DNA from: Paracoccaceae bacterium
Lineage (GTDB): Bacteria > Pseudomonadota > Alphaproteobacteria > Rhodobacterales > Rhodobacteraceae
Direction of reading: 5' to 3'
Assembly: GCA_028875855.1 (NCBI GenBank)
Contig: JAGWVA010000014.1
Span: 1-63,907, forward strand
DNA: 63,907 nucleotides
The notes beneath the pieces were generated by a model. That model did no database searches. It saw nothing but the letters and a program-made list of their open reading frames with translations, and had not been told where the DNA came from. The number at the start of each line of letters is the position of its first letter. Positions within the stretch are counted from its first letter, which is position 1. Both the position numbers and the translations under genes were made by a program. Below, in pieces: positions 14,901 to 24,679 of this stretch.

Positions 14901-15367
14901 CAGATCTCCCCTTCGATGATGTAGTCTTCCCATTCCTCTTCCGGCACCTCGAATTCGGGCACCGTCCAGCCTTTGACCGAGATCCCCGCCTCATGCACGC
15001 TGTCGGGCGAGCCCGAGATCAGCGGGTGCCAGTCGTAGAGCGGCTTTCCCTCGAACCGCAGCCGATAGGCGCAGGTCACCGGCATCCAGTAGGCGATGTC
15101 CCCGATGTTCCCGGGCGTCAGCACCACGCATTCGGGCACGAATTGCTTGCGGATCTCGTATTGCGCGCAGCGGCAGGTCTCGCCGTCCAGCAAGCGGCAG
15201 GCGACGCGGGTAAAGGCGATCTCGGCCGTCTCCTCGTCTTCCAGTTTGTTCAGGCAGCACTTGCCGCAGCCGTCGCAGAGCGCCTCCCATTCGCGGGGGG
15301 TGAGGCTGGTCAGGGACTTTTCCCAGAAGCGGGGGCGCAGGCGGTCACGGGGGATCGGGTCTTTCAT
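14900..15367 (-). CDS. YcgN family cysteine-cluster protein (UPF0260)
   Basis: A 155-residue protein with a CxxCGxCC cluster (LCDGCGKCCLNK, about residues 30-41) and further conserved cysteines in CRLLDGETCRCAQY and the later VTCAYR, typical of the CxxCxxCC zinc/iron-cluster family. The role of the family is unknown. The start at 15367 gives the canonical MKDPIPRDRLRPRFWE. The stop overlaps the ltaE start (TGATG), so the two form an operon. Confidence 0.9.
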   Translation of the reverse strand: MKDPIPRDRLRPRFWEKSLTSLTPREWEALCDGCGKCCLNKLEDEETAEIAFTRVACRLLDGETCRCAQYEIRKQFVPECVVLTPGNIGDIAYWMPVTCAYRLRFEGKPLYDWHPLISGSPDSVHEAGISVKGWTVPEFEVPEEEWEDYIIEGEI

Positions 15368-15410
15368 GGCGCGACATTGGGGGAGAGCGGCGCGAAAGGG
15401 AAGGGGCCGC

Positions 15411-15457
15411 GTGGGGGCGCTGCCCCCACACCCCCGGGATACCTGGGCCAAGATGAA
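15411..15457 (+). repeat. Dispersed Rhodobacterales-type intergenic repeat, copy 1
   Basis: A perfect 8-bp hairpin (GTGGGGGC-GCT-GCCCCCAC, 15411-15429) is followed by CCCCCGGGATACCTGGGCCAAGATGAA (core 15436-15457). Related cores occur at 22169-22192 (minus strand), 37960-37981 and 63127-63148. This copy lies between ycgN and ribF, both on the minus strand. Confidence 0.8.
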
Positions 15458-15461
15458 TGGG

Positions 15462-16397
15462 TCAGAGGGCCGCGAGGATTTCCTTGGCCCGCGTGCAGTC
15501 CTCGTCCATCTGATCGATCAGGGCGGGCAGGCTGTCGAACTTCATCTCGGGGCGCAGGAAGTCGATCAGGGCCACCGATACCTCGGCGCCGTAGAGATCG
15601 CCCTCGAAGTCGAACAGGAAGGTCTCGATGTTGGGGATATTCTCGCCGAAGGTCGGACGCACGCCGAGGCTGGCCGCGCCGTCATAGGTGCCGACATGGG
15701 GGCCCGACAGCACATCGGCGCGCACGGCATAAACGCCGAAGCGCGGCAAGTGCAGGCCGGAGAGGCCCATGTTCGCCGTCGGAAAGCCCAGATCGCGGCC
15801 GCGCTTGTCGCCGTGGAGCACCTCGCCCTCGATCCGGTGCCATTGGCCCAGCATGCGTGCCGCGTCGCGCGGGCGGCCATCGGTCAGGGCCTGCCGGATC
15901 GCCGTGGACGAGATCTCTTCGCCGCCATCCGAGACCAGATCGGCGACGGTGACGCCGAAGCCGAGGCTTTGGCCAAGTTCGGCAAGGTCGGCCGCCGTGC
16001 CGCTGCGCCCCTTGCCGAAGCAGAAGTCGCGGCCCACCACGACATGGGACACGCCAAGACCCTGTGCGAGCACCTGTTGCGCGAAGGCGGCGGGAGACAT
16101 CTCCGCCAGAGACGTGTCGAAGGGGAGTTCGTAGAGCCTGACGACACCGAGCTTCTCCATCCGGTGGGCGCGGGCTTCCGCGTTCATCAGGCGGAAGGGC
16201 GGCGCGTCGGGGGCGAAGACCTCGCGCGGATGCGGCTCGAAGGTGATGATGCCAAGGGGAGCGTCCGGGCCGGCATGGCGGCGGGCAAGGTCGATGACCG
16301 CCTGATGCCCGCGGTGCACGCCGTCGAAATTCCCCATGGCGACCGATGCACCGCGTGCGCCCGGCTCAAGCCCGTGCCATGTCTTGAAGATCCGCAT
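15462..16397 (-). CDS. ribF: Bifunctional riboflavin kinase / FAD synthetase
   Basis: A 311-residue two-domain enzyme converting riboflavin to FMN and FMN to FAD. The N-terminal adenylyltransferase domain has MGNFDGVHRGHQ (about residues 21-32) and SSTAIRQAL near residue 160. The C-terminal flavokinase domain has HGDKRGRDLGFPTANM and the catalytic Glu region NIETFLFDFEGDLYG. No FMN riboswitch-like leader is apparent; only about 40 bp separate it from the upstream MaoC gene, so it is probably co-transcribed. Confidence 0.96.
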   Translation of the reverse strand: MRIFKTWHGLEPGARGASVAMGNFDGVHRGHQAVIDLARRHAGPDAPLGIITFEPHPREVFAPDAPPFRLMNAEARAHRMEKLGVVRLYELPFDTSLAEMSPAAFAQQVLAQGLGVSHVVVGRDFCFGKGRSGTAADLAELGQSLGFGVTVADLVSDGGEEISSTAIRQALTDGRPRDAARMLGQWHRIEGEVLHGDKRGRDLGFPTANMGLSGLHLPRFGVYAVRADVLSGPHVGTYDGAASLGVRPTFGENIPNIETFLFDFEGDLYGAEVSVALIDFLRPEMKFDSLPALIDQMDEDCTRAKEILAAL

Positions 16398-16436
16398 CGT
16401 CCCCCCGGGAAGGCCGACGGTGCGGGTGCCCCGCCG

Positions 16437-16892
16437 TCAGTCGAATTTCCGGCTGGGCGCCAGGACCAGCGCCTCGCCCTTCAGGACGACCGTATCGCCC
16501 ACAAGGCACCGACAATCAAGGGTGACGCGGCGCTTCGCGTGGTCAATGGTGAGCACCGTCACCTCGGCCCGGACGGTATCCCCGGGGCGGACGGGGGCCA
16601 TGAACTTCAGCGTCTGGCCAAGATAGACCGTGCCATGGCCGGGAAGCTGCTCGCCGATGACCGCCGAGATCAGGCCAGCCGTCAGCATGCCATGCGCGAT
16701 GCGCCCCTCGAAGATCGTGTCCTGCGCGTAGGCATCGTCCATGTGCACCGGGTTCCGGTCGGTCGAGACCTCGGCGAAAAGCTGGATGTCGCGGTCCGTG
16801 ACCGGCTTTTGCACGTAGCGGGTCATGCCGATCTCGAGGTCTTCGATGCAGATCGTGCCCCGCGGCAGGTTGTCGGTCGGCGTGTCGAACAT
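16437..16892 (-). CDS. MaoC family dehydratase
   Basis: A 151-residue single hot-dog-fold protein. The hydratase-2 catalytic pair is visible in FAEVSTDRNPVHMD (Asp and His) near residue 45, followed by GRIAHGMLTAGLIS. Such enzymes hydrate enoyl-CoA with R stereochemistry. I favour the ATG at 16892 because GAGGGA lies about 9 bases upstream; an in-frame ATG at 16913 adds MTEGIAQ. A promoter candidate lies at 16954-16982. ribF follows closely and is probably in the same transcript. Confidence 0.85.
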   Translation of the reverse strand: MFDTPTDNLPRGTICIEDLEIGMTRYVQKPVTDRDIQLFAEVSTDRNPVHMDDAYAQDTIFEGRIAHGMLTAGLISAVIGEQLPGHGTVYLGQTLKFMAPVRPGDTVRAEVTVLTIDHAKRRVTLDCRCLVGDTVVLKGEALVLAPSRKFD

Positions 16893-16953
16893 CTGGGCGA
16901 TTCCCTCGGTCATGTTGCGGTGCAGCATAACCGGGCGAAATTCACCGCGCAAG

Positions 16954-16982
16954 ATTATTGTTATAAGTCGCCATAATTGGAA
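16954..16982 (-). promoter_or_regulatory. Candidate promoter of the maoC-ribF transcript
   Basis: On the minus strand, TTCCAA (16977-16982) is followed by 17 bases and AATAAT (16954-16959), which is 5/6 to the -10 consensus. It lies in an unusually AT-rich 50 bp for this genome. The -35 match is weak. Confidence 0.4.
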
Positions 16983-17000
16983 ATATTCGTGCTTTTCGGA

Positions 17001-17882
17001 TCATGCCAGCCGCGGGATCGCCGCGGTGGGCGAGAGCTTGCGCGCCTCCAGCCAGGTCTTGAGCTTGCCTGCATCGGGGCTGAGCGAATCGGGCCCGAAG
17101 TCGGTTGCCGAAATGCCGCCGGTGACGAAGAGCGTGTCGATCCCTTCCGCCAGCCCGCCACGCACGTCTGTGTCGATCCCGTCGCCGATGGCCAGGAGAC
17201 GGTCGTTGGCGACCGACAGGCCGAGCGCTTCCAGCCGACGGCGGGCAAGGCTATAGGCCGGTGCATGGGGCTTGCCGAAATAGAGCGCCTCGCCCCCCAT
17301 CTCCTCGTAATCCCGTGCAAGCGCGCCCGCGCACCAGAGCCGCTTGTCGGCGTAGTCCACGATGATGTCGGGGTTGGCGCAGAGCATCTTCAGCCCCTTC
17401 ACCTTCGCCGACAGCAGGACGGCCCGGTAATCGTCGGGCGTCTCGGTCAGATCGTCCGCAAGGCCGGTGCAGACGACGCCCTCGGCCTCATCCAGGGCCA
17501 CGCGGGTGATCTGCGAAAGACGCTCGGGCGCGTCCTGCATCTCGGTGAAGAAGCTTTCGTCCTTCGGCGCGCCGATGTGGTAGACGCGGCGGCCCGCCAT
17601 GCCGGCGACCATCGCCTCCTGCGTCGCATCGCCCGAGGAGACGACAACGTCATAGGCGTCATGCGGCACGCCCATCCGGTCAAGATGGCGGATCACGCTG
17701 ACATTGGGGCGCGGCGCGTTTGTCAGCAGCACCACGCGGCCGCCCTTCCGGCGAAAGGCCTGCAAGGCGGCGACGGCCGCCGGGTAGGGTTCGTGGCCGT
17801 TGTGCAGGCAGCCCCAGAGGTCGCACAGAACGGCGTCGTAGCGGTCGGAGATTTCGGCCAGCGAGGCGATGAGCGCGGTCAT
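17001..17882 (-). CDS. HAD-IIA family phosphatase (TIGR01459-like)
   Basis: A 293-residue HAD-superfamily hydrolase with the cap type of NagD. Motif I is CDLWGCLHNG (residues 20-29), the family's usual variant in which Trp stands at the second Asp position. Motif II is LLTNAPRP, and the C-terminal motif is AIGDGIDTDVRGGLAEGID. The substrate of this subfamily is not known. It is followed on the minus strand by the maoC promoter region. Upstream lies ppaC on the same strand, separated by hairpins. Confidence 0.85.
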   Translation of the reverse strand: MTALIASLAEISDRYDAVLCDLWGCLHNGHEPYPAAVAALQAFRRKGGRVVLLTNAPRPNVSVIRHLDRMGVPHDAYDVVVSSGDATQEAMVAGMAGRRVYHIGAPKDESFFTEMQDAPERLSQITRVALDEAEGVVCTGLADDLTETPDDYRAVLLSAKVKGLKMLCANPDIIVDYADKRLWCAGALARDYEEMGGEALYFGKPHAPAYSLARRRLEALGLSVANDRLLAIGDGIDTDVRGGLAEGIDTLFVTGGISATDFGPDSLSPDAGKLKTWLEARKLSPTAAIPRLA

Positions 17883-17939
17883 GGGGCAGCCTTGTCATGC
17901 GGAGGGGCGCCGCCGACGGGGCGCCCCCGGAACAGGGAA

Positions 17940-17957
17940 GGGCGCCCGAAGGCGCCC
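17940..17957. terminator. Hairpin downstream of ppaC
   Basis: GGGCGCC-CGAA-GGCGCCC forms a 7-bp GC stem 8 bases beyond the ppaC stop. There is no real T-run, so it may be a weak or rho-assisted terminator. A second related GGGCGCC/GGCGCCCC motif is nearby at 17905-17927. Confidence 0.45.
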
Positions 17958-17964
17958 CGTCGGA

Positions 17965-18882
17965 TCAGAGCTTCAGCGCGGGAATGATCTGCTTCTTGCG
18001 GCTCATCACGCCCGGCAGGACCACGGTGTCCCCCGTGACGGTCACGCCAAAGCTTGCCTCGGCCATCTGCTTGACCAGCGCGTTCGGCACGAGAAGGGTC
18101 GCCTCTTCCTTCAGGATGTCCACGATGAACAGCAGCACCTGATCGGCCCCGTCTTCCTTCGCCACGCCCTCCATCGAAGCCATGAGCGAGGCCTTGCGAT
18201 CCAGCAGAAGCTTGGGCGCGGTCGTCTCGAGAACCGAGACACGGAGTTCCTTGCCCGCGACGCTGTATTCCTTCGAATCCATCCGCAGAAGTTCCGCATC
18301 CGAGAAGGCGGAGACGTCGGACTTCGCCTCGAACATCGCGGCGGCGAGGTCGGGGATCGACACGCCGAGCGCCTTGGCGAGCTTCTCCGCCACGTGGCGG
18401 TCATGGTCCGTCGTGGTGGGCGAGCGGAATTCCAGCGTGTCGGACAGGATGCACGACAGCATCGCGCCCAGAACGCCCCGCGGCGCCTTCGACAGGTCCG
18501 CCCCGATCAGGTCGTGCATGATCGTCGCGGTGCAGGCCAGCGGGCGGATGGTGATGGCGATGGGCGCGCGCGTCTTGATGCCGCCGGCCAGCAGATGGTG
18601 GTCGATGATCTCGACGACCTTCGCGTCGTTGATCGCCGCGGGCAGCTCGGCCGGATTGTTTGTGTCCACGATCACGCAGGTATCGTCGGCCGTGACCTCG
18701 CGGATGATCTCGGGCTTCTCCAGCCCCCAGTGACGGAGGACAAAGGCCGCCTCGGTGTTCGGCTCGCCCAGCAGCACGGGTTTTGCCGGGGTGCCCTTCA
18801 CCTGGTTCAGATACCACGCCCAGATGATGGGCGAACCGGTGGAATCGGTGTCGGGGGCCTTGTGGCCGAAAACCTTGATCAT
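17965..18882 (-). CDS. ppaC: Manganese-dependent inorganic pyrophosphatase
   Basis: A 305-residue family II (DHH) pyrophosphatase that hydrolyses pyrophosphate to phosphate. Metal ligands are seen in GHKAPDTDS (residues 6-14), VDTNN (about 72) and the DHH motif IIDHH (about 94). The C-terminal substrate-binding motif is SRKKQI. I use the ATG at 18882; a GTG two codons upstream (18888) is possible. Single-domain length is normal, with no regulatory CBS insert. Confidence 0.94.
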   Translation of the reverse strand: MIKVFGHKAPDTDSTGSPIIWAWYLNQVKGTPAKPVLLGEPNTEAAFVLRHWGLEKPEIIREVTADDTCVIVDTNNPAELPAAINDAKVVEIIDHHLLAGGIKTRAPIAITIRPLACTATIMHDLIGADLSKAPRGVLGAMLSCILSDTLEFRSPTTTDHDRHVAEKLAKALGVSIPDLAAAMFEAKSDVSAFSDAELLRMDSKEYSVAGKELRVSVLETTAPKLLLDRKASLMASMEGVAKEDGADQVLLFIVDILKEEATLLVPNALVKQMAEASFGVTVTGDTVVLPGVMSRKKQIIPALKL

Positions 18883-18991
18883 GGTCACATCCGTTCGGTG
18901 GTCGATTTGCGGGCCTTATAGGCGGTGCAGCATGGCTTGTCACGGGTGCGCCGCCGCCTCGGGCGGGTGCGAAAATTTGCGCAGGCCCCTG

Positions 18992-19020
18992 TTGACAGGC
19001 CCGTCCGCTCTGCCTACCTA
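18992..19020 (+). promoter_or_regulatory. Sigma-70 promoter of groESL
   Basis: A perfect -35 TTGACA (18992-18997), a 17-base spacer and TACCTA (19015-19020). The predicted start of transcription falls in the CIRCE element just downstream. Confidence 0.75.
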
Positions 19021-19027
19021 GCTGTCA

Positions 19028-19054
19028 TTGGCACTCGCCTTCAGTGAGTGCTAA
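19028..19054 (+). promoter_or_regulatory. CIRCE operator of groESL
   Basis: TTGGCACTC, a 9-base spacer, then GAGTGCTAA. This matches the HrcA-binding consensus TTAGCACTC-N9-GAGTGCTAA with one mismatch, so groESL should be repressed by HrcA. hrcA itself is not in the window. Confidence 0.95.
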
Positions 19055-19089
19055 TCAAATTTCAACCTGAACCCTGAGGGAGTTCACTG

Positions 19090-21067
<1,978 letters not shown>

Positions 21068-21094
21068 TCCCGGCCAATCGGCCAGACATTCGGG

Positions 21095-21120
21095 AAGGGG
21101 CGGCTTCGGCCGCCCCTTTT
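21095..21120. terminator. Terminator of groESL
   Basis: AAGGGGCGGC-TTCG-GCCGCCCCTT followed by TT: a 10-bp stem with a stable TTCG tetraloop, 27 bp after the groEL stop. Confidence 0.92.
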
Positions 21121-21195
21121 CGTTGGGCGCAGTGCGGGCGCGACCTGCTTCGGCGGTGCAGTCTCCGGCGCGGATCGTGGGACCGGAAAGAACGA

Positions 21196-21687
21196 CTAGG
21201 GCGCGGGGGCGATGGAGATGACCTCCAGCTTCACCGATCCCGCCGGGCGGCGCCAGATCACCAGATCGCCGAACTCGGCCCCGATGAGCGCGCGGGCCAG
21301 CGGCGCGTGGAGCGAGATCCAGCCCCGGGCGGCGTCGGCCTCGTCCTCGCCGGTGATGCGGTAGGTCGTCTCATGCCCCGCGTCATCGGCGACCGTCACG
21401 GCGGTGGCAAATCCGACCTCGGTCGGGGCGGGGGGCGGCGGCGTCAGTATGGCCGTGGCCAGCCGCGCCTCGAGATAGCGGATATCGCGCTCGGCCGCCG
21501 CCTCGGGCAGCTTGTCCAGCCGCTCGGGCCGCGCCCGAAGTGCGGCAAGGCGGGCCTGCGCCTCGGCCAGACGCGCCTTCAGCGCGGCAAGGCCCGATGG
21601 CGTGACCCAGTTCGGCTTGTCGCTGATCGGCAGGTCGGGCAGGGGATCGAGATCGCCCGTCCCCTCTTTCACGAAGGCACGGCTCAT
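21196..21687 (-). CDS. GreA/GreB-like transcription factor lacking the acidic tip motif
   Basis: A 163-residue protein with a Gre-like layout. An N-terminal coiled coil (about residues 28-75, starting WVTPSGLAALKARLAEAQ) is followed by an FKBP-like C-terminal domain ending FGDLVIWRRPAGSVKLEVISI. True GreA and GreB carry an acidic tip motif (GDLKENAEY or GDRSENADY) that catalyses RNA cleavage in the polymerase channel. Here that position reads LPEAAAERDIRYLEA and the Asp/Glu pair is not recognisable. It may bind RNA polymerase without cleavage activity, like Rnk or Gfh1; that is inference. The start overlaps the Nudix stop by 4 bases. Confidence 0.7.
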   Translation of the reverse strand: MSRAFVKEGTGDLDPLPDLPISDKPNWVTPSGLAALKARLAEAQARLAALRARPERLDKLPEAAAERDIRYLEARLATAILTPPPPAPTEVGFATAVTVADDAGHETTYRITGEDEADAARGWISLHAPLARALIGAEFGDLVIWRRPAGSVKLEVISIAPAP

Positions 21688-22127
21688 CGCACGATCACCT
21701 CTAGCGGGTCGTAAAGGATGCCTTGTCCCCAGGCGGCGGGGCCAAGGCTGTCGGGCTTGTGGCGCAGCCGGGCAAGCTCGTCGCGCGTGACAAAGCGCCG
21801 CTCGGTCACCACGCCCTCGGGGTCGCGCCAGACCGCGGGCAGCGCCGACAGCGCGCGGCAGCGGAAATAGACATCGACCTGATGAAAACCCGTGGCGGGA
21901 TCGTGGAATTCGTTCACCAGCGCAGGCTCCCCGACCTCGACCGCGATCCCGCATTCCTCCATGACCTCGCGGGCAAGGTTGTCGGGCAGGCCGCTTCCCG
22001 AATGCACGCCGCCGCCCGGCGCGCACCAGAGATCCGAGATTCCGCCGGGATAGGCGTTCACGACCAGAAGCCGGTCCCCATCAAGGACCAGCGCGCGGAC
22101 GGCAAGGCGGGGCGAACGGGGTTTCAT
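21684..22127 (-). CDS. Nudix hydrolase with a degenerate Nudix box
   Basis: A 147-residue Nudix-fold protein (RALVLDGDRLLVVNAYPGG at the N terminus). The Nudix box reads GGVHSGSG...LAREVMEECGI. The metal-binding REVxEE core is intact, but the first Glu of the Gx5Ex7 pattern is Ser. Substrate is unknown. The ATG at 22127 lacks a good ribosome site; a GTG at 22163 has AAGGG upstream and would add 12 residues. It lies downstream of purK and overlaps the Gre-like gene by 4 bases. Confidence 0.8.
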   Translation of the reverse strand: MKPRSPRLAVRALVLDGDRLLVVNAYPGGISDLWCAPGGGVHSGSGLPDNLAREVMEECGIAVEVGEPALVNEFHDPATGFHQVDVYFRCRALSALPAVWRDPEGVVTERRFVTRDELARLRHKPDSLGPAAWGQGILYDPLEVIVR

Positions 22128-22168
22128 CGGGCCAAGGTCGCGCGGGCGCGGGGAAATGTCCACGCCGC

Positions 22169-22192
22169 GCCCTTCATCTTGGCAAAAATATC
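22169..22192 (-). repeat. Dispersed intergenic repeat, copy 2
   Basis: On the minus strand the sequence reads GGATATTTTTGCCAAGATGAA, related to the cores at 15436, 37960 and 63127. It follows the purK stop and precedes the Nudix gene. A GC-rich partial palindrome (GGCGGCGCGTC) precedes it instead of the perfect hairpin of copy 1. Confidence 0.7.
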
Positions 22193-22210
22193 CAGACGCG
22201 CCGCCCGACC

Positions 22211-23287
22211 CTAGCGCGCCGGTCCCGTGACGCGGTTGACATGCCCCATCTTGCGGCCGGCCTTCACCTCGGCCTTGCCGTAAAGGTGCAGCGCGGTCTG
22301 GCTTTGGCGGGCGAGCGCGGGCACCTCGTCCATGTCGTCGCCGATCAGGTTGGTCATCACCACGTCCGAATGCCGCTTGCCGTCGCCCAAGGGCCAACCC
22401 GCGACCGCCCGGATATGCTGTTCGAACTGGTCCACCGCGCAGCCGTTCTGCGTCCAGTGGCCCGAGTTGTGGACGCGCGGGGCGATCTCGTTCACCAGAA
22501 GCCCGTCCGGCGTCACGAAAAGCTCCACCCCCAGCACGCCCACATAGTCGAGCGCGTTCAGGATGCGCGCGGCGATCAGCACGGCGTCGGTGCGCTGCGC
22601 CTCGGTCAATTGCGCGGGCACGGTTGTCGTGCGCAGGATACCCTCGCGGTGCACGTTCTCGCCGGGATCATAGGCCGCGATCTCGCCCGTAAGGCCGCGG
22701 GCGGCGATCACGCTGACCTCGCGGTCGAAGGCAACGAAGCCCTCCAGCACGGCAGGGGCCCCCTTCATCGCGGCAAAGGCCGTGTCGGCATCACCGGCCG
22801 AAGACAGGCGTGCCTGTCCCTTGCCGTCATAGCCGAGCCGCGTCGTCTTGAGGATCGAGGGCACGCCGATCCGGGCCACGGCCGCCGCCATATCCGTCGC
22901 CGTGGTGACCGCATGGTAGGGGGCGGTCCGAAGGCCGAGGCTTGTCAGAAAATCCTTCTCGGCGATCCGGTCCTGGCTCACTGCCAGCGCGCGACGGTTC
23001 GGGCGGATGGGCTTGAGCTGTTCGATCAGGTCGAGCGCGGCGGTGGGCACGTTCTCGAATTCGTAGGTCACCACGTCCACGGCCTCGGCAAAAGCGCGCA
23101 GCGCGGCGGCATCCTCGTAGGGGGCGGTGATGACCGCATGGGCCACGTCGCCCGCCGGGGGATTGGCGCCCGGCTCATAGATATGGCAGCGGTAGCCGAG
23201 CCGCGCCGCCGCGACGGACAGCATCCGGCCAAGCTGGCCGCCGCCAAGGATGCCGATGGTCGCGCCGGGGGGCAGGGGCTCAGTCAT
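22211..23287 (-). CDS. purK: 5-(carboxyamino)imidazole ribonucleotide synthase
   Basis: A 358-residue ATP-grasp enzyme that makes N5-CAIR from AIR, bicarbonate and ATP in purine synthesis. The N-terminal [12 protein letters not shown] (residues 11-22), the grasp segment [13 protein letters not shown] and the C-terminal [14 protein letters not shown] are all typical. The start at 23287 overlaps the purE stop by 8 bases, so purE and purK form a coupled pair. Confidence 0.96.
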   Translation of the reverse strand: MTEPLPPGATIGILGGGQLGRMLSVAAARLGYRCHIYEPGANPPAGDVAHAVITAPYEDAAALRAFAEAVDVVTYEFENVPTAALDLIEQLKPIRPNRRALAVSQDRIAEKDFLTSLGLRTAPYHAVTTATDMAAAVARIGVPSILKTTRLGYDGKGQARLSSAGDADTAFAAMKGAPAVLEGFVAFDREVSVIAARGLTGEIAAYDPGENVHREGILRTTTVPAQLTEAQRTDAVLIAARILNALDYVGVLGVELFVTPDGLLVNEIAPRVHNSGHWTQNGCAVDQFEQHIRAVAGWPLGDGKRHSDVVMTNLIGDDMDEVPALARQSQTALHLYGKAEVKAGRKMGHVNRVTGPAR

Positions 23288-23762
23288 CCGTGGGCTCCTC
23301 GGGGATGGAGGCAGAGAGCGCCTCGCGCCAGGCATCAAGACGGGCGGCAAGCGCCGGATCGGTCAGCGCAAGGATGCCGGCGGCCATGAGGCCCGCATTC
23401 GCAGCCCCCGCCGCCCCGATCGCCATGGTGGCGACCGGAAACCCCTTGGGCATCTGCACGATGGAATAGAGGCTGTCCACGCCCGACAGCGCGCGGGTCT
23501 GCACGGGCACGCCGATCACCGGCACCCGCGTTTTCGACGCCATCATGCCGGGCAGATGCGCGGCCCCGCCGGCACCCGCGATGATGACCTTGAGCCCGCG
23601 GTCCACTGCGGTCTTGCCGTAGCTCCAGAGCCGGTCGGGCGTGCGATGGGCCGAGACGATCTTTGCCTCGTAAGCCACGCCCAATTCATCGAGGATCTGC
23701 GCCGCCTCGCGCATCGTGGGCCAGTCCGACTGGCTTCCCATGATGATCCCGACCTCTGCCAT
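23280..23762 (-). CDS. purE: 5-(carboxyamino)imidazole ribonucleotide mutase
   Basis: A 160-residue class I PurE that converts N5-CAIR to CAIR. The active-site segments GSQSDWPTM (residues 9-17), VSAHRTPDR (about 40) and [11 protein letters not shown] (about 70) are intact. GGGGG lies upstream of the ATG. Its neighbour purK provides the substrate, which fits the bacterial two-step route rather than the class II direct carboxylation. Confidence 0.97.
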   Translation of the reverse strand: MAEVGIIMGSQSDWPTMREAAQILDELGVAYEAKIVSAHRTPDRLWSYGKTAVDRGLKVIIAGAGGAAHLPGMMASKTRVPVIGVPVQTRALSGVDSLYSIVQMPKGFPVATMAIGAAGAANAGLMAAGILALTDPALAARLDAWREALSASIPEEPTDD

Positions 23763-23836
23763 CCGCGCCCCCTTTCGAAAGGAAGGCGCACTATAGCCGG
23801 GGGCACGCCGGGGGCAAGTCTTCGGACCGAGCGCCA

Positions 23837-23868
23837 GTGGTCAGGCGATGATGTGGTCAGGCGATGAT
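23837..23868. repeat. Perfect 16-bp tandem duplication over the ydcH stop codon
   Basis: GTGGTCAGGCGATGAT occurs twice in direct succession (23837-23852 and 23853-23868). The second copy contains the last codons and the TGA of the DUF465 gene; the first lies just beyond the stop. Confidence 0.95.
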
Positions 23869-24075
23869 ATCGGGGGTCAGCAGGTCCGAAAGCCGGGCGA
23901 TCTGGTCCTTCAGCGCCAGCTTCTGCTTCTTCAGCCGCCGCAGGGTCAGCTGATCCCCGCGGCCGGATGTCTCGAGCACGTGAATGGCATCGTCAAGGTC
24001 GCGGTGTTCCTGCCGCAAGACCTCCAGTTTGATGCGAAGCACTTCCTCGCTGTTGAGTTCCATCGGGGCGTTCAT
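23857..24075 (-). CDS. YdcH family protein (DUF465)
   Basis: A 72-residue helical protein: LKLEVLRQEHRDLDDAIHVLE-type hairpin helix followed by LTLRRLKKQKLALKDQIARL, the standard DUF465 pattern. Function is unknown. The ATG at 24075 gives MNAPMELNSEEV; an internal ATG at 24063 is an alternative. The 3' end carries a 16-bp tandem duplication that does not change the protein. It is divergent from hsp20. Confidence 0.85.
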   Translation of the reverse strand: MNAPMELNSEEVLRIKLEVLRQEHRDLDDAIHVLETSGRGDQLTLRRLKKQKLALKDQIARLSDLLTPDIIA

Positions 24076-24164
24076 GGCGACTTTGCTGAGTCGGGGTTTC
24101 CGGGAACCCGAAATATAGCCAAGTTCGAACGGTTTCGGGAAGAAAAGTGAGGGCGGGCGGGCCT

Positions 24165-24195
24165 CTTGCAAGGGGCCGCGGGGCAGCCCATATTT
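24165..24195 (+). promoter_or_regulatory. Sigma-32 (RpoH)-like promoter of hsp20
   Basis: CTTGCA (24165-24170), 16 bases, then CCCATATTT (24187-24195). This resembles the heat-shock consensus CTTGAA-N(13-16)-CCCATnT and lies 60 bp before a heat-shock gene. Confidence 0.6.
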
Positions 24196-24255
24196 CGCTC
24201 AAGGCTGCCGAAAACGGGGCCTTTCGCAATGTCGCTTCGTGCAAGGACAGGCCAG

Positions 24256-24669
24256 ATGACGAAACTCACCTTCGGATCGCATCCCTTTCTTCTGGGGTTC
24301 GAGCAGCTTGACCGGCTGGTCGAGCGCACGGCCAAGACGGCCTCGGAAGGCTATCCGCCGTTCAACATCGAGCAGGGCTCGGACAATGCCTACCGCATCA
24401 CGCTTGCGGTGGCGGGATTTCGGGAAAGCGACCTGTCGATCACGGTCGAGGATCGGCAACTGGTGATCCGGGGCCGCCAGCAGGACGATGACGGGGACCG
24501 CGTATTCCTGCACCGCGGGATCGCGGCCCGGGCCTTTCAGCGCAGCTTCGTGCTGGCCGAGGGGGTCGAGGTGGCCGGGGCGAACCTGGAAAATGGCCTT
24601 TTGCATGTGGACCTTGTCCGGTCCGTGCCGGAGCCGGTTGTCCAGACGATCAAGATCACGAAAGCCTGA
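24256..24669 (+). CDS. Small heat-shock protein (Hsp20/alpha-crystallin)
   Basis: A 137-residue ATP-independent holdase. The alpha-crystallin domain covers about residues 33-125: YPPFNIEQ, ITLAVAGF, then VRGRQ-type strand (VIRGRQQ) and the signature AxxxNGLLxVDL (here GANLENGLLHVDL). The C-terminal I-x-I-like anchor is seen in IKITKA. It resembles E. coli IbpA in layout. AAGGA precedes the ATG. DUF1150 follows 10 bp later, an association common in alphaproteobacteria. Confidence 0.93.
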   Translation: MTKLTFGSHPFLLGFEQLDRLVERTAKTASEGYPPFNIEQGSDNAYRITLAVAGFRESDLSITVEDRQLVIRGRQQDDDGDRVFLHRGIAARAFQRSFVLAEGVEVAGANLENGLLHVDLVRSVPEPVVQTIKITKA

Positions 24670-24679
24670 GGAGGTTTCG

